From Azolla caroliniana (lineage: Eukaryota; Polypodiophyta): a stretch of 64,000 bases of DNA. The translations under genes and the position numbers were made by a program. The notes beneath the pieces were generated by a model, which was given only the letters and a program-made list of their open reading frames with translations, had not been told where the DNA came from and made no database searches. The stretch lies in assembly GCA_043228905.1 (NCBI GenBank), contig JBHGNT010000012.1:11718001-11782000 (forward strand), read 5' to 3'. Shown here in pieces: positions 11,311 to 22,263 of the stretch (position 1 is its first letter; every line of letters begins with the position of its first letter).

Positions 11311-12530
11311 AATTGCTTGGCCGTTAAGCAAAACCGGACCTCCTTCCGACCAAGGCCACCGATGAGACGTAATGCACCACTGGAGTTGGTGCATATTGAT
11401 GTGTGTCAAGTGGACACGAAGTCACATGCAGGATCGCAGTACTTCGTGATGTTCATAGATGACCACAGCCAGAAGCTGTGGGCCACACCGTTGAAGACGA
11501 AGGATCAGGTGTTATCCATCTTCAAAGAGCTCCACGTGAGCGTGGAAAGAGAAACCGGCCGGAAGCTGAAGGCGGTTCGAGCAGATAAGGAGGTGAATAC
11601 CGGGGGCAGTTCGAGGAGTATTGTCGCTCGAAGGGAATCCGGCTCGAATTTACCGTGCTGAAGACGCCAGAACTGAACGTGCTGGCCGAGAGGATGAACC
11701 GGACCATAATGGAGAGGGTCCGGAGTATGTTGGCGCATACAAAACTACCCAAGAAGTTTTGGGCTGAGGCACTGTCGACGGCGACATATGTGATAAACAG
11801 ATCACCCTCAGTACCCTTGGACGGAGACATGCCACAGAGAGTCTGGACCGGTAAGGAAGTGTCCTACCGGCATCTGAAAGTATTCGGGTGTCTTGCGTAC
11901 GTGCATGTTGCTAAGGATCGGAGAGGAAAGTTGGATCCAAAGACCTGGCCATGCATATTCCTCGGTTACAGCGACAATGAGTTCGGCTACTGAGTGTGGA
12001 ACCTGGCCGACAAGAAGGTATTCAGGAGTCGAGATATTATCTTCATGGAGGACAAGACGCTCGTCGACTGGGAGTCGGAGAAGAAGATAATGAACTCCGA
12101 GTTGACCGGTAAGGATCGATTCTACGATGAGCAGACCCAACCGGCAAGAGACCGGTTAGCACTCGAGGAACCAGTCGGTTACGGTGAGGATACCGAACCA
12201 GCAGAAGAAGAAGTAGAGGAAGCTGAAACCGGAACCGGCCAAGGCCCCGAATCGGATTCGGATGAACAGCGAATGGAGGGGTCGGTTATCGAAGCCCAAA
12301 GACGGAGATATCCTCTTAGAGAGAGAAGGGCCCCCCGGAGATTTCCGGATGCAGAGCATTTGCTGCTAACCGATGAGGGGGAGCCAGAAAGCTTCGAAGA
12401 AGCGAAGGATGACACCCACATCCGCAAATGGTTAAGTGCCATGCAGGATGAGATGGATTCCCTGCATGAGAACCATACGTACGAATTGGTGGAGTTGCCA
12501 AAAGGAAAGCGGGCACTCCGAAATAAGTAG
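11311..12530 (+). pseudogene. Copia integrase (broken)
   Basis: The integrase core starts LELVHIDVCQVDTKSH (about 11,380) and continues with YFVMFIDDHSQKLWAT. A frameshift lies near 11,590 and the protein resumes as LNVLAERMNRTIMERVRSML (about 11,675-11,740). The block HLKVFGCLAYVHVAKD is at about 11,870-11,920. A TGA at 11,991 replaces an expected R codon and a TAG at 12,528 replaces an expected W. The linker between integrase and RT (12,000-12,400) is acidic. Confidence 0.88.
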
Positions 12531-13397
12531 GTGTACAAGTTGAAACCGGGAGATGCCGGCAACCCCCCGAGATACAAATCCAGGATCGTGGTGAAGGGGT
12601 TCCTACAGAAGAAGGGCGTGGACTTCGACGAGATATTTGCCCCGATAGTAAAGATGACCTCCATCCGGACGGTGCTAAGTATAGCGGTAAGCATGGACCT
12701 CGAGGTAGAGCAGCTGGACGTGAGGACGGCATTTCTTCACGGTGACCTTGAAGAGGAGATCTACATGCAGCAACCGGAAGGATTCGTGGAGAAAGGGAAG
12801 GAGCACCTGGTCTGCCGGTTGAAGAAGAGCATGTACGGACTGAAGCAGGCTCCCCGACAATGGTACCGGAAGTTCGACTCCTTCATGATCGATCAAGGGT
12901 ACCATAACACGCAGGCCGATCACTGCGTGTTTGTGAAGAAGTTCGAAGGAGGCGACTTCCTGATACTCCTTCTGTATGTGGATGACATGTTGATCGTCAG
13001 ACGGAACCAAGCCAGGATACGGATGCTGAAGAAGGCTCTCAACCTAACCTTCGCTATGAAAGACTTGGGTCCGGCAAGACAGATGTTGGGGATGCATATC
13101 ATCCGGAACCGGCCAACGAAGCAACTGTGGCTGTCACAGGAGAAATACGTGACAAAGGTGCTTCAGCGGTTCAACATGTTAGAAGCAAAACCAGTCGGAT
13201 CGACACTCCCGGCAAACTGTAGATTATCCGGTAAGCAAAGCCCGAAGACAAAAGCAGAGAAGGCTGATATGATGAAGGTTCCATATGCCTTTGCCGTCAG
13301 GAGCTTGATGTACGCAATGGTGTCTACCCAACCGGATATAGGCTACGCAGTCGGAGTGGTGAGCTGGTTTATGAGCAATCCCGACAAGGAGCACTAG
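12531..13397 (+). pseudogene. Copia reverse transcriptase
   Basis: A 288-codon open stretch encodes a copia RT (RVT_2 type): YKSRIVVKGFLQKKGVDF, the DVRTAFLHGDLEEEIYM block, YGLKQAPRQWY and the catalytic YVDDMLIV (near 12,975-12,998). It is closed by TAG at 13,395, where the family has W. Reverse transcription of the element RNA is the known role. The domain itself is intact, but the surrounding frame is not. Confidence 0.92.
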
Positions 13398-13952
13398 AAC
13401 ACGGTCAAATGGATACTCCGTTACTTGAAGGGCACTTCGGATATGTGTCTCCGTTTCGGTTCCAGCAAACCTCAACTTGACGATTTTACCGATTCAGACA
13501 TGTCAGCTGATGTGGATACCAGCCGGTCTACATCCGGGTATGTAATGACATATGTAGGGGGAGCTGTTTCGTGGCAGTCGGGGCTACAGAAGATAGTTGC
13601 GTTGTCAACCACGGAAGCGGAGTACATGGCGGCTGTAGAAGCCGGCAAGGAAATATTATGGATGAAGGACTTCATCGGAGAGCTCGGTATTTGGCAAGAT
13701 GAATACCAGCTCTATTGCGACAGTCAAAGTGCCATCCACCTTGCTAAGAATGCGGCCTACCATTCCCGGACAAAGCATATCCAGCGAAGGTATCATTGGA
13801 TCCGGGAAAGAGTAGATGACCAGGAGTTCGCGCTGACGAAGATCCACACGGCCAAGAACGGATCAGATATGCTGACCAAAGTACTGATACCCGACAAGCT
13901 GGATGCATGCCGGAAGCGGATCGGACTAGTAAGACATCCCATGCCGGAGTGA
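13398..13952 (+). pseudogene. Copia RNase H
   Basis: The ORF carries DFTDSDMSADVDTSRSTSGY, ALSTTEAEYMAAVEAGKE, the YCDSQSAIHLAKN block and KHIQRRYHWIRERV, ending just before the polypurine tract. It is the C-terminal domain of the same polyprotein as the RT. It is the best-preserved guide for recognising the other decayed copia copies in the window. Confidence 0.92.
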
Positions 13953-13962
13953 AGGGGGAGTT

Positions 13963-14708
13963 TGTTAGGAAACAGGTCCCTCCGGATGGGAAGTGAGAAG
14001 AACAGTACTAATGATCGGCCTCGGCCGAAACCGGATGAGGAGTACCCGGCTACGGAAGACCCGGTGAGAACCGGATGAGGAGTACCCGGATACCGAAGAT
14101 CTGGTGAGAACCGGATGAGGAGTACCCGACTACGGAAGATCCGGTGAGAACCGGATGAGGAGTACCTGGCTACGGAAGACCCTGTGAGAACCAGATGAGG
14201 AGTACCCGGCAAGAGCCGGATGATGAAGGCCCGGTGAGAAGTGCTCACCAGATGAAGGGACATATTCGTAAATATGTTTTCTGAGAGTCCATCGGGGCTA
14301 TATTTGTAAATAGTCGAAAAGTCATATTAGTATAAATATGAATTAGGGCAAACTTAGAGGTTGTTGTTGTCATTCTTGTTGGTGCAAGTCTAGAGAGCGT
14401 GCAACAGTGTACAGAGAGAGAGAGAGAGAGGAAGAGGTCGTTGCCTCTGTTGTAACCGCCGCCTGTGGCGAAGATCGTGAGCACGAGGTCGTTGCCTCCG
14501 TGAGCTCACTGTTGTAATCATTGTGATATAGTGATAGTTTGGAGTCAGTGGACTCCCGTGGTTTTTCCCTCTCAGGGTTTTCCACGTTAAACATCATGTG
14601 TACTCTTCTCTCCTTTGTGTCGTGTCTTCTTTTATTCCCCGTTTTCGTGTTTGATTCTAACCTCGGTTGTGGCCGAGCGTTGTTCATCGGAGTGTGTAGT
14701 TCCTGTCA
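13963..14708 (+). repeat. 3' LTR of the plus-strand copia
   Basis: It has the same length as the 5' LTR (746 bp) but many substitutions, for example TGATCGGCCTCGGCC in place of TGAGTAAACTCAGCC near the start. The roughly 37-40 bp internal repeats lie at about 14,025-14,230. It ends TTCCTGTCA, followed by the AGATC duplication. Confidence 0.93.
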
Positions 14709-14713
14709 AGATC

Positions 14714-16460
14714 TTTGTATGGTCCCGTCCGACAATTAGCATGTCGTCCATGTACAAGAGGATGAGGAAATCTCCTCCATCAAATTTCTTCACAAATACG
14801 CAGTGATCGGCTTGTGTTTTGTGGTACCCATTGTCGGTCATGAAGGATTCGAATTTTCGGTACCATTGCCGAGGTGCTTGCTTCAACCCGTACAGGCTCT
14901 TCCTTAATCGGCATGCCAGGTTATCTTTAACTTTTTGCATGAATCCTTTCATCTGGTGCATGTATTTCTCTTCCTCCAAATCTCCATGGAGGAAGGCAGT
15001 CTTGAAGTCCAGTCTTGAGGTCCATGCTGGCCGAGATGCTTAGCACGGTTTGGATTGACGTCATCTTTACAACCAGGGCAAATATTTTTGTCTTCTCAAG
15101 CAACAGGTTCGATATCACCCTTCTTCTGTTGAAAACCTTTCACGACGATTTGTACTTTGTACTTGGGTGGATTTCCGCCATCTCCCGGTTTCAACTTGTA
15201 TACCCATCTATTCGGAAGTGCCTTCTTTCCTCTCGGAAGTTCGGTTAGTTCAAATGTGGGGTTCTCATGGAAAGAATCCATCTCCTCTTGGATGGCACTC
15301 AACCACTTTCGGTTGTGGGTATCTTCCTTTGCTTCTTCAAAGCTTTCCGGCTCCCCCTCATCTTCATCCGGATATCTTCGGGGGGCCCTCCTTTCTCTTA
15401 GGGGGTATCTATGCACTCCATTCAGCACAGTTGGTTCTTCTTCGACTTCTTCGGCCGATTCGAATTCGGTTCCTTGTTCGGCCATTTCCCCTCATTCTTC
15501 AGTCGGTTCTCGATTTTTCGGAGTATTAACTCGGCCGATTGGCTCGGTTCGATTTGGTGGTTGGAGACTTATTCTCAATCTCCCAATCAACTATTGTCTT
15601 TTCCTCCATGAAGACAATGTGGTGGCTCCTAATCACTTTCTTCTCGGCTAAGTCCCATAGCCGATAGCCAAATTCATCATTGCCATAGCCAAGAAATATA
15701 CTTGGCCGAGATTTCAGGTCTAGTTTTCCCCTTTGGTCTTTTGCCACATGCACATAGGCAAGACAACCGAACACCCTCAGATGTCGATATGAAACGTCTT
15801 TGCCACTCCACACCCTTTGTGGGATATCACCATCTAAGGGTACTGAGGGTGATCGGTTCATCACGTACGTTGCCATCATCAATGCCTCAACCCATAACGT
15901 CTTTAGTAACTTAGCATGTGCAAGCATACTTCGAACCCTTTCCATTACAGTCCGGTTCATTCTCTTTGCCAGTCCATTAAGCTTTGGCGTCGTCGGCACA
16001 GTATACTCAAGGTAGATTCCTTGATTTCGACAATATTCCTCGAATGGTCCACGATACTCTCTGCCATTGTCCGCTCGTACTGCCTTCAGTTTCCGGCCCG
16101 GTTCTCTCTCGGCCCTCGCTTGGAACTCTTTGAATATGGATAATACTTGATCCTTCATCTTCAGCATAGAAACCCACAACTTCTGGCGATAATCATCAAT
16201 GAAGGTCATGAAATACTGTGAGCCACCATGCGACTTCATGTCCACATAGCATACGTCCGTATGCACGAGTCCCAACGACATTTTCTTCCTCATTGGGGGC
16301 CTCGTTTGGAAAGATGTTCGATTCTGCTTACTGGCCAAGCAATCAATGCACTTCTCAAGTTGCATGTTATTCACCTTCGGAATGAGGTTGTCCTCGGCAA
16401 GCTTTCACATCCCCTTCTGGCTCATATGGCACAATCTCTTGTGCCACAGTTCACCGATCG
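14714..16460 (-). pseudogene. Copia integrase and RT N-terminal part (middle element)
   Basis: The minus strand encodes the GAG-pre-integrase end and an integrase core open for about 280 codons (15,526-16,374). Visible are LVHTDVCYVDMKSHGGSQYF, the LNGLAKRMNRTVMERVRSML block and HLRVFGCLAYVHVAKDQRGK. The linker and RT start follow at 15,485-14,714, with YGLKQAPRQWYRKF and YMDDMLIVGRD, so the catalytic YVDD appears as YMDD. Frameshifts separate the pieces, so this is not a working gene. Confidence 0.9.
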
Positions 16461-17612
16461 TGTTGGCTGCCACGTTTGCTTCCCCTCAGCATATTCAAGC
16501 ATTGATTATGTATAGTGTGTTGGTCTTCCGAGCTCAAGCCATGATCAAACTTCCTCGGCAGAACTTCGTGACATCGTTTCGGATGCTACCCATGTAGCCT
16601 TCATCATCTAGCCGACCGACTGATATTCGGTTCAATCGAACCTCCGGAACGTGCCGTACATATCTCAACATGAGTCTGCACCTGGTTGAGGTTTCCAAAC
16701 ACACATCTCCAATGCCGAAAATTCGACATGCTCATTCATTTCCCATCTTTACAGATCTGAGACATTCGGCGATTGCTAACGTGTTCTTCTTGTCCGGGAT
16801 TTTCTTTGGCCCTATACCATCAGCTCCCCCTTTCTCCTTTCGAAAGTGTCCACAAATTTTCTAGAAGTGCACCGGTTTCCCATAATAGAAGAACGTGGGC
16901 CTCTCCCTAGACTTTGACGTAGTCCCCGACTTATCTCGGTTTCGGGGACTTCGATTTCGGCCTCTTCCTCGAATTGTGTCACCTTCCGTGACTAAGGCCT
17001 TTTGGTCGGTATTGGACTCTCGGTCCTTCCGGCGAGCGAGCTTCTTCATTTAGCAAGCTCAACTTCACCTGCTCTAGGGATAGATGCTTCCCTTCCAGCC
17101 CAGCGTTGCCTAAAATGACAATGAGCGTCTCCCAACTGTCCGGAAGTGATCCCAACAACAATAATGCTAATACCTCATTGGCCAGAGGTACTTCTAGAGA
17201 GGTAGTTTGGTTCATCAATCCTTGGAAGGCATTGATGTGCTCCGCTATACTGGAGCCATCCTGATACCGGAGCCTCACAATTTTTTGAAAGATTGAGAGT
17301 CGGTTCATGACGTTCTTGTTTTCGAACATGACGCCGATCTTTTTCCATAGGACGTCTGGTCTTGTTTCTTCACTGAAGTTGTTTTATAGAATCATGTCTA
17401 TAAAACACCTTATATATGAGACCGCCTTCAGATCCAATACTTCCCAAGTCGCTGCATTGATCTTGTCTGGTCTTTTATCTCCGAACTGCACTGGCAACCA
17501 GAGGTATTTATACATGAGCATGACTCTCATCTTCGACTTCCACATAGAGTAGTTGGAGCCGATTAGCTTAAAGATGCCACCGAACGAGTCTTCCATCGCT
17601 CTTATACCACTT
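16461..17612 (-). pseudogene. Copia Gag and protease region (middle element)
   Basis: The gag start codon is near 17,596 (MEDSFGGIFKLIGSNYSMW), directly downstream of the primer site at about 17,597-17,609. The block MFENKNVMNRLSIFQKIVRL begins at 17,329. The zinc knuckle near 16,880 has degenerated (FFYYGKPVHF, with cysteines changed to Y). The protease region (16,560-16,860) is badly decayed. Divergence is greater than in the plus-strand copia. Confidence 0.88.
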
Positions 17613-18118
17613 TGTTAGGAATTGACCGACCACAACTGGTTGCACGTTCGTATTCGTGTGTAGAAACCAAGAACTAGTACACAAACACAAAACCTAAAGA
17701 CAAAGAGACACCGATGTTTTACGTGGAAAACCCGAAATGGGCAAAACCACGGGGGTTCACAAACCCCAAGAGAAACAGATCACTATAGTAGAGAGGAAGT
17801 ACAAAATATGGAACTTGGAGGCAACGACCTCGAGTTCTCCTTCATCTAGCAGGTGACTACAAAGTCACACTCTCACTCACGGTTTCAAAGGCAACTACCT
17901 TGTTCTAACTTGACAATAACGATCAATTACTATTTACTAAAGTTTGCCCTAGTTGCTTATAAACAAAAGCAACTTTCTGGCTATTTACAAGTATAGCCCA
18001 CAAGGGGCATTTTAGACTATTTACAATTATAGTCTTCCGAAACGATTTCAGTTTTCGATTTCAGTTTCTCACCCACACGTTACTTCTCTTCCCATCCGGA
18101 GGGACATGTTTCCCAACA
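17613..18118 (-). repeat. 5' LTR of the middle copia element
   Basis: This LTR of 506 bp starts TGTTGGGAAACATGTCCC on the minus strand and ends CCTAACA next to the primer site. AGATT follows at 18,119-18,123. Confidence 0.9.
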
Positions 18119-18123
18119 AGATT

Positions 18124-19470
18124 TTCCTCGGCAAGCTTCCGCATCCCCTTTTGACTCATGTGACATAGCCTCTTGTGCCACAACTCACTGGTTGTGCTAG
18201 CTGCCACATTTACTTCGTCCCGGCATAATTGAGCATGCATTAGATATAGTGTTTGTCTTCCAGGCTCGGGCCATAATTAGGCTTCCCTTGTAGAAAGTTA
18301 GAGTGTCATTCCGGATGTTGGACGTGTAGCCTTCATCATCTAACCGATCGACTGATATCAAATTCAATTTGACTTTTGGAACATGGCACACATCTCTCAA
18401 GACCATTCTACACCCGATTGACGTGAGCAAATGCACATCTCCAATACTGATGCTTCAGCATGCTCCTTTACTTCCCATCTTCACTAAGCCGTGGTCTCCA
18501 GCTGTGTAAGATGAGTAGCATTTCTGGTCGGGGTTCAAGTGGAACGACACCCCAGAATTGACCACCCATGTTGTTTCATCACTGACAAAGTTCACTTCAT
18601 TTTGCTTGCTAATCAGCAATATCTCCTCCTCACTTGTCATGATCGATGAGGTGCCTTTTCTGTCCGGAATCTTTCTTGGCTTTGCACCATCATCTCCCCC
18701 TTTCTCTTTCCCGAAGTGTCGACAATTCTTTTGGAAGTGCCCCGATTTCCCACAATAGAAGCATGTGGGCCTTCCTCTCGACTTCGACCTTGTCCCTGAT
18801 TTTTGCCAGTTTAGGGAACTTCTATTTCAGCCTCTTCCCCGGTTCATGTCACCGTCTATGACTAAGGCCATCAGGCCGGAAACTGACTCTCTATCCTTTG
18901 AGGAATCTTCCTCATTTAGCAAGCTCGACTTCACCGTATCTAGGGATAAGTGCCTCCCTTTCGGTTCGTCGTTGCCTAATGTGACCACCACCATTCCTCA
19001 GCTATCGGCAAGGGATCCCAGCTGCAACAACGCCAATACCTCATCGGCAAGAGGTACTTCTAGAGAGGTGGTTTGGTTGATTAGTCCTTGGAAGGCATTC
19101 AAGTGCTCTGCCAGGCTAGAACCATCCTGATACTGGAGTCTCACAATCTTCTGGAATATTGAGACTCTGTTGATAACATTTTTATTCTCGAACATAATGT
19201 CGATCTTCTCCTAGAGGAGCCTTGTTCTTTCATTGAAGTTGTTATATAGACTCATGTCTACAAAACATCTGATGTATGCTACTGCCTTCAGATGCATGTC
19301 TTCCCAAGTTGATGCATCAATCTGTCAGGCTTGGTCTTATTGTATTGCATTGACAACCATAAGACTTTGCACACCAACATGTCCCACATCTTCGACTTCC
19401 ACATTAAGTAGTGGAGCCGGTTAACTTGAACATTCCTTTGAGATGTTTCTCCATCACTCTAATACAAGTT
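18124..19470 (-). pseudogene. Outer copia element, gag to pre-integrase part
   Basis: The upstream half of the element whose integrase is at 1-668. Reading down the minus strand: gag start near 19,455 (MEKHLKGMFKLTGS), the MFENKNVINRVSIFQKIVRL block (19,195), a zinc knuckle with CFYCGKSGHF near 18,740-18,775, a protease relic with WVVNSGVSFHL (18,530-18,580, where DSGAS has become NSGVS, so the catalytic D is lost), and pre-integrase sequence up to the break at 18,124. Confidence 0.87.
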
Positions 19471-20027
19471 TGTGAGGATCTTACCAGCCACAACTGGTTG
19501 GTACACATGTGTATGTGGGTGTAAAGATTGGAACTACAGAAATCACAAAAGACAAAAAGACAAAAACAGAGACACGATTTTTAACGTGGAAACCCTAATA
19601 GGGAAAAACCACAGGAGTCCACAAACTCCAAACTATATCACTATATGAGTAAGGCATACAATAAGAAACTTCAAGGCAACTAACTACCTTGAGTTCTTCT
19701 TCGTCAGCTCGACGCTTACATGGAGTCATTCTCACACACTCTCTCTCTTACTCTCTCTTAGTTACAAAGGCAACAACCAATAGTCACTCACCATCATCCT
19801 TTTTCAATGACTCTTCTTGCACATGTAAAATGATATGCCCTAGTTGTATTTATACTAATAGATCTTTTAGGGCTATTTACAATTATGGCCTGAATAAGTG
19901 TGACAAAAGCTATTTACAAAACTGGACTTTTTCGAATGCCTCTCCGGATCTGGTCTTTCTTCTTCCTTAGATCCAACTGATCCGGCTCATGCCTTGCTTC
20001 CCATCCGGAGGGACTTGTTTCCTAATA
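19471..20027 (-). repeat. 5' LTR of the outer copia element
   Basis: On the plus strand it runs from TGTGAGGATCTTACC to GGACTTGTTTCCTAATA. It shares the terminal CATCCGGAGGGAC...TTTCC segment and the GTGGAAAACC/GGGCAAAACCAC segment with the other copia LTRs. Its outer terminus is mutated (CCTAATA rather than CCTAACA). It abuts the gypsy leader relic at 20,028. Confidence 0.8.
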
Positions 20028-21290
20028 GTAAACATATCATGGGCAAACATTAATCAATATCATAATCTTACCAACCACAACCGGTTGATACACATGTGTA
20101 TGTGGGTGCAAAGATTGGAACTACAGAAATCACAAAAGACAAAAAGACAAAAACAGAGGTGTTTTAAAAACCATGGGGGTGACAAATGAATGTCTTTCCC
20201 TGATCTCTATATCAATTTTTACATGGTGGCTCCCCAAGCCTCAACCATGTTTTTTCGCAATAAACTATGTCTCTATGCCGACCTTTGTGGATTTTACCCT
20301 TCCTATTACGAGGACCTCGAAGTGCACTTAGACCTAAAGTGTAAACAAGTTTTATAGTCATATGCACTAATAATGTTGTATGGTCTTGGTCATATTTGAA
20401 CGCGATACCTCAAGAACAAAGCCATTAAACAACTCTTGAGCTAACCAAATGGATTAGTCTTATTGAATGTATAATGTTTATGCGTGTGATAGATATGCAA
20501 AGGCATTTGCACATACGTTACCCAACCTCAAGTCTCATCATTACAATGGCATACCATAAGGAGAAACCTAATGGTCAAGCCAACACTAGCCTTTTTCTCC
20601 ATATTAGGCCCATGTGACCCATCACATGGTTACTCCATTATGAAGGCCTTTCATAAATATGATCTCATGGTGGCATCGTAATCATGTAACGAATGCAAAA
20701 TTTTGGATGCATCTTTCATAAGGGTGAGCTTACATGAAGTGGGTCAAGTCATTGTGGCCATGCTTATTTCGTTCTAACATGTAGCAAAATCAAGGTGATT
20801 AAGGGGGATAACAAAAAATAGTCTCTACACACACATAACATTCAAAGATATGGGTGAACGTAATACACAATCAAGTTATTGACCTCTTACGCGTATGACA
20901 CAAATCGCATATCTAATATATGACAATTGAGGTATTGAACTCATACACATCTGTACATATGTATGTGACTGTATTACGCATTCGAGGTATTGACCTCTTA
21001 CGCATACGACACAAATTGCATATCAAATACATGACAATGGAGGTATTGACCTCATATGCATATATAACATATGTACCCTTCATACAACCAAAGGATTACC
21101 ACTACAACATAATTGAATCATTGAAATGATTAGATAATGAAATAAATATGATTAAAATTGAGGAAGAAAGAATAGAAAATTAATAATAAAGGAAAATACC
21201 AAAGTTCCTTTGTTGACACGTTTTTGGATCATGCTCGAACGAATATCGATCGATCACTATAAAAAAACAAAACACAATAAAAGTGTTATT
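20028..21290 (-). repeat. Relic of a gypsy leader related to 6,580-8,200
   Basis: The sequence follows the leader of the young gypsy with many substitutions and deletions, starting at GTAAACATATCATGGGC and including the GAGGTATTGACCTC hairpin repeats at about 20,930-21,060. It shows that this gypsy lineage was present before the copia nest formed. A 95-bp stretch at about 20,064-20,158 does not belong to the leader: it repeats the end of the adjacent copia LTR (19,477-19,571). Confidence 0.8.
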
Positions 21291-22263
21291 GGGGTGCCCT
21301 CCCAAGGGGAGTTACGTTAGAGAGAGAGAAAGAGAGAGTGAAACAAGGATGACACCAAAATGAGAGGGAAAAGGGTAAAAGCATGCGAGTGGAAACACTA
21401 TTATAGCTAATTGGCTACTAAAATGGCCACAACTAATTAGCTATTTGTTTAGCTAGTTTTTTGTGGGAAAATCATAAGGATGGTTTACGAAATTTTATGT
21501 TTTATTAGTTAAATACATGTCATCTAATTTATCAGAATACTCAAATATTTGAACTTTGGTTTCTGACGTAGTGGAACATGGGGAATAGTGCCATCATCTA
21601 ACGCCGACTTGAATGTCATCAAATTCTTGATAATCCTGAGTTCGAGTTCAAACTCCAAATAGATGGAGTACTTTGAGCATGAACGCAGACGAAGCCCCCA
21701 CAGCGGCACAAAAACTCTGAGATCGACATTGCACCGTTAAAGCTACAACACATGAGCAAGTCAATCCTCATCCAGGTATGTATCAGTTACATATTAAAAA
21801 AGCTTTTTTTTTCCTTTCTAATAACTATCTATAACTTTGGTGCCTGTTCATCTTTCCCAAAAATCGAATAGGGCGAAGTCGTTGGAGTCCCAAACAAGGA
21901 TGTCTCGAAGATCGAGGTGTAGCAGCATGTGTGTTTCTAATTGACAGAATTTCGTAGTATGGTTGATTTCTGCCTTTAGTGATGATTAGGGTTTGTGTTT
22001 CCCTTAAGTGGTTTAGGGTTTCTAATTACAAATTTCAGTTTACAAGTTTCTGGTTACAAATTTCTAATTACAAATTTTTGATTACTGTCGCAATGTGTTG
22101 TAATTTTGCACCAATCCTCATGACAAATTCTGATTAGGGTTTCTGATACATGTTGAAAAGGACATATTCCAAATTTCAGATTACTGTCTCAAAGTGTTGT
22201 AATTTTGCACCAAATTCACATTAAAAATTCTGTTTTTGCACCAATTCTGATTTTCTATTTCAG
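21291..22263. other. Unassigned segment upstream of the zinc-finger-like gene
   Basis: No gene was recognised. There is a GA-rich run at about 21,314-21,336, TAATTAGCTA-like fragments at 21,400-21,450, and a locally duplicated T-rich stretch (AATTACAAATTT and GTGTTGTAATTTTGCACCAA, each repeated) at 22,010-22,240. The last part ends in a good 3' splice site, TTTTCTATTTCAG, at 22,263. Possible short exons around 21,560-21,780 end in a donor-like CAG-GTATG. The outer boundary of element copy A probably lies in this interval, but no terminal inverted repeat was seen. Confidence 0.45.

Larger units (their letters stand above)
9176..14708 (+). mobile_element. Plus-strand Ty1/copia element, complete in structure but decayed
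   Basis: This 5,533-bp element has 746-bp LTRs at 9,176-9,921 and 13,963-14,708, a perfect target duplication AGATC (9,171-9,175 and 14,709-14,713), primer site TGGTATCAGAGC (9,925-9,936) and polypurine tract GAAGGGGGAGTT (13,951-13,962). The LTRs have diverged by many substitutions. Coding order is gag, zinc knuckle, protease, integrase, RT, RNase H, the Ty1/copia order. The frame is cut by several stops that look like single C-to-T changes on one or other strand (see findings). It lies inside, and antiparallel to, the middle copia. Confidence 0.95.
669..18118 (-). mobile_element. Middle Ty1/copia element, itself split by two later insertions
   Basis: This is a minus-strand copia element bounded by LTRs at 669-1,208 (3') and 17,613-18,118 (5'), with target duplication AGATT on both sides. 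Its internal parts are 1,209-1,651 (RNase H end), 8,672-9,170 (late RT) and 14,714-17,612 (RT start, integrase, protease region, gag). Joining the pieces across the gypsy at 1,652-8,666 and the plus-strand copia at 9,176-14,708 restores protein continuity at both junctions, for example DVDTS to STS and VGRDHTKI to LKKALS. The primer site next to the 5' LTR reads TGGTATAAGAGC, a one-base variant of the usual tRNA-iMet site. The two LTRs differ by many substitutions and indels, so the insertion is old. Confidence 0.9.
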
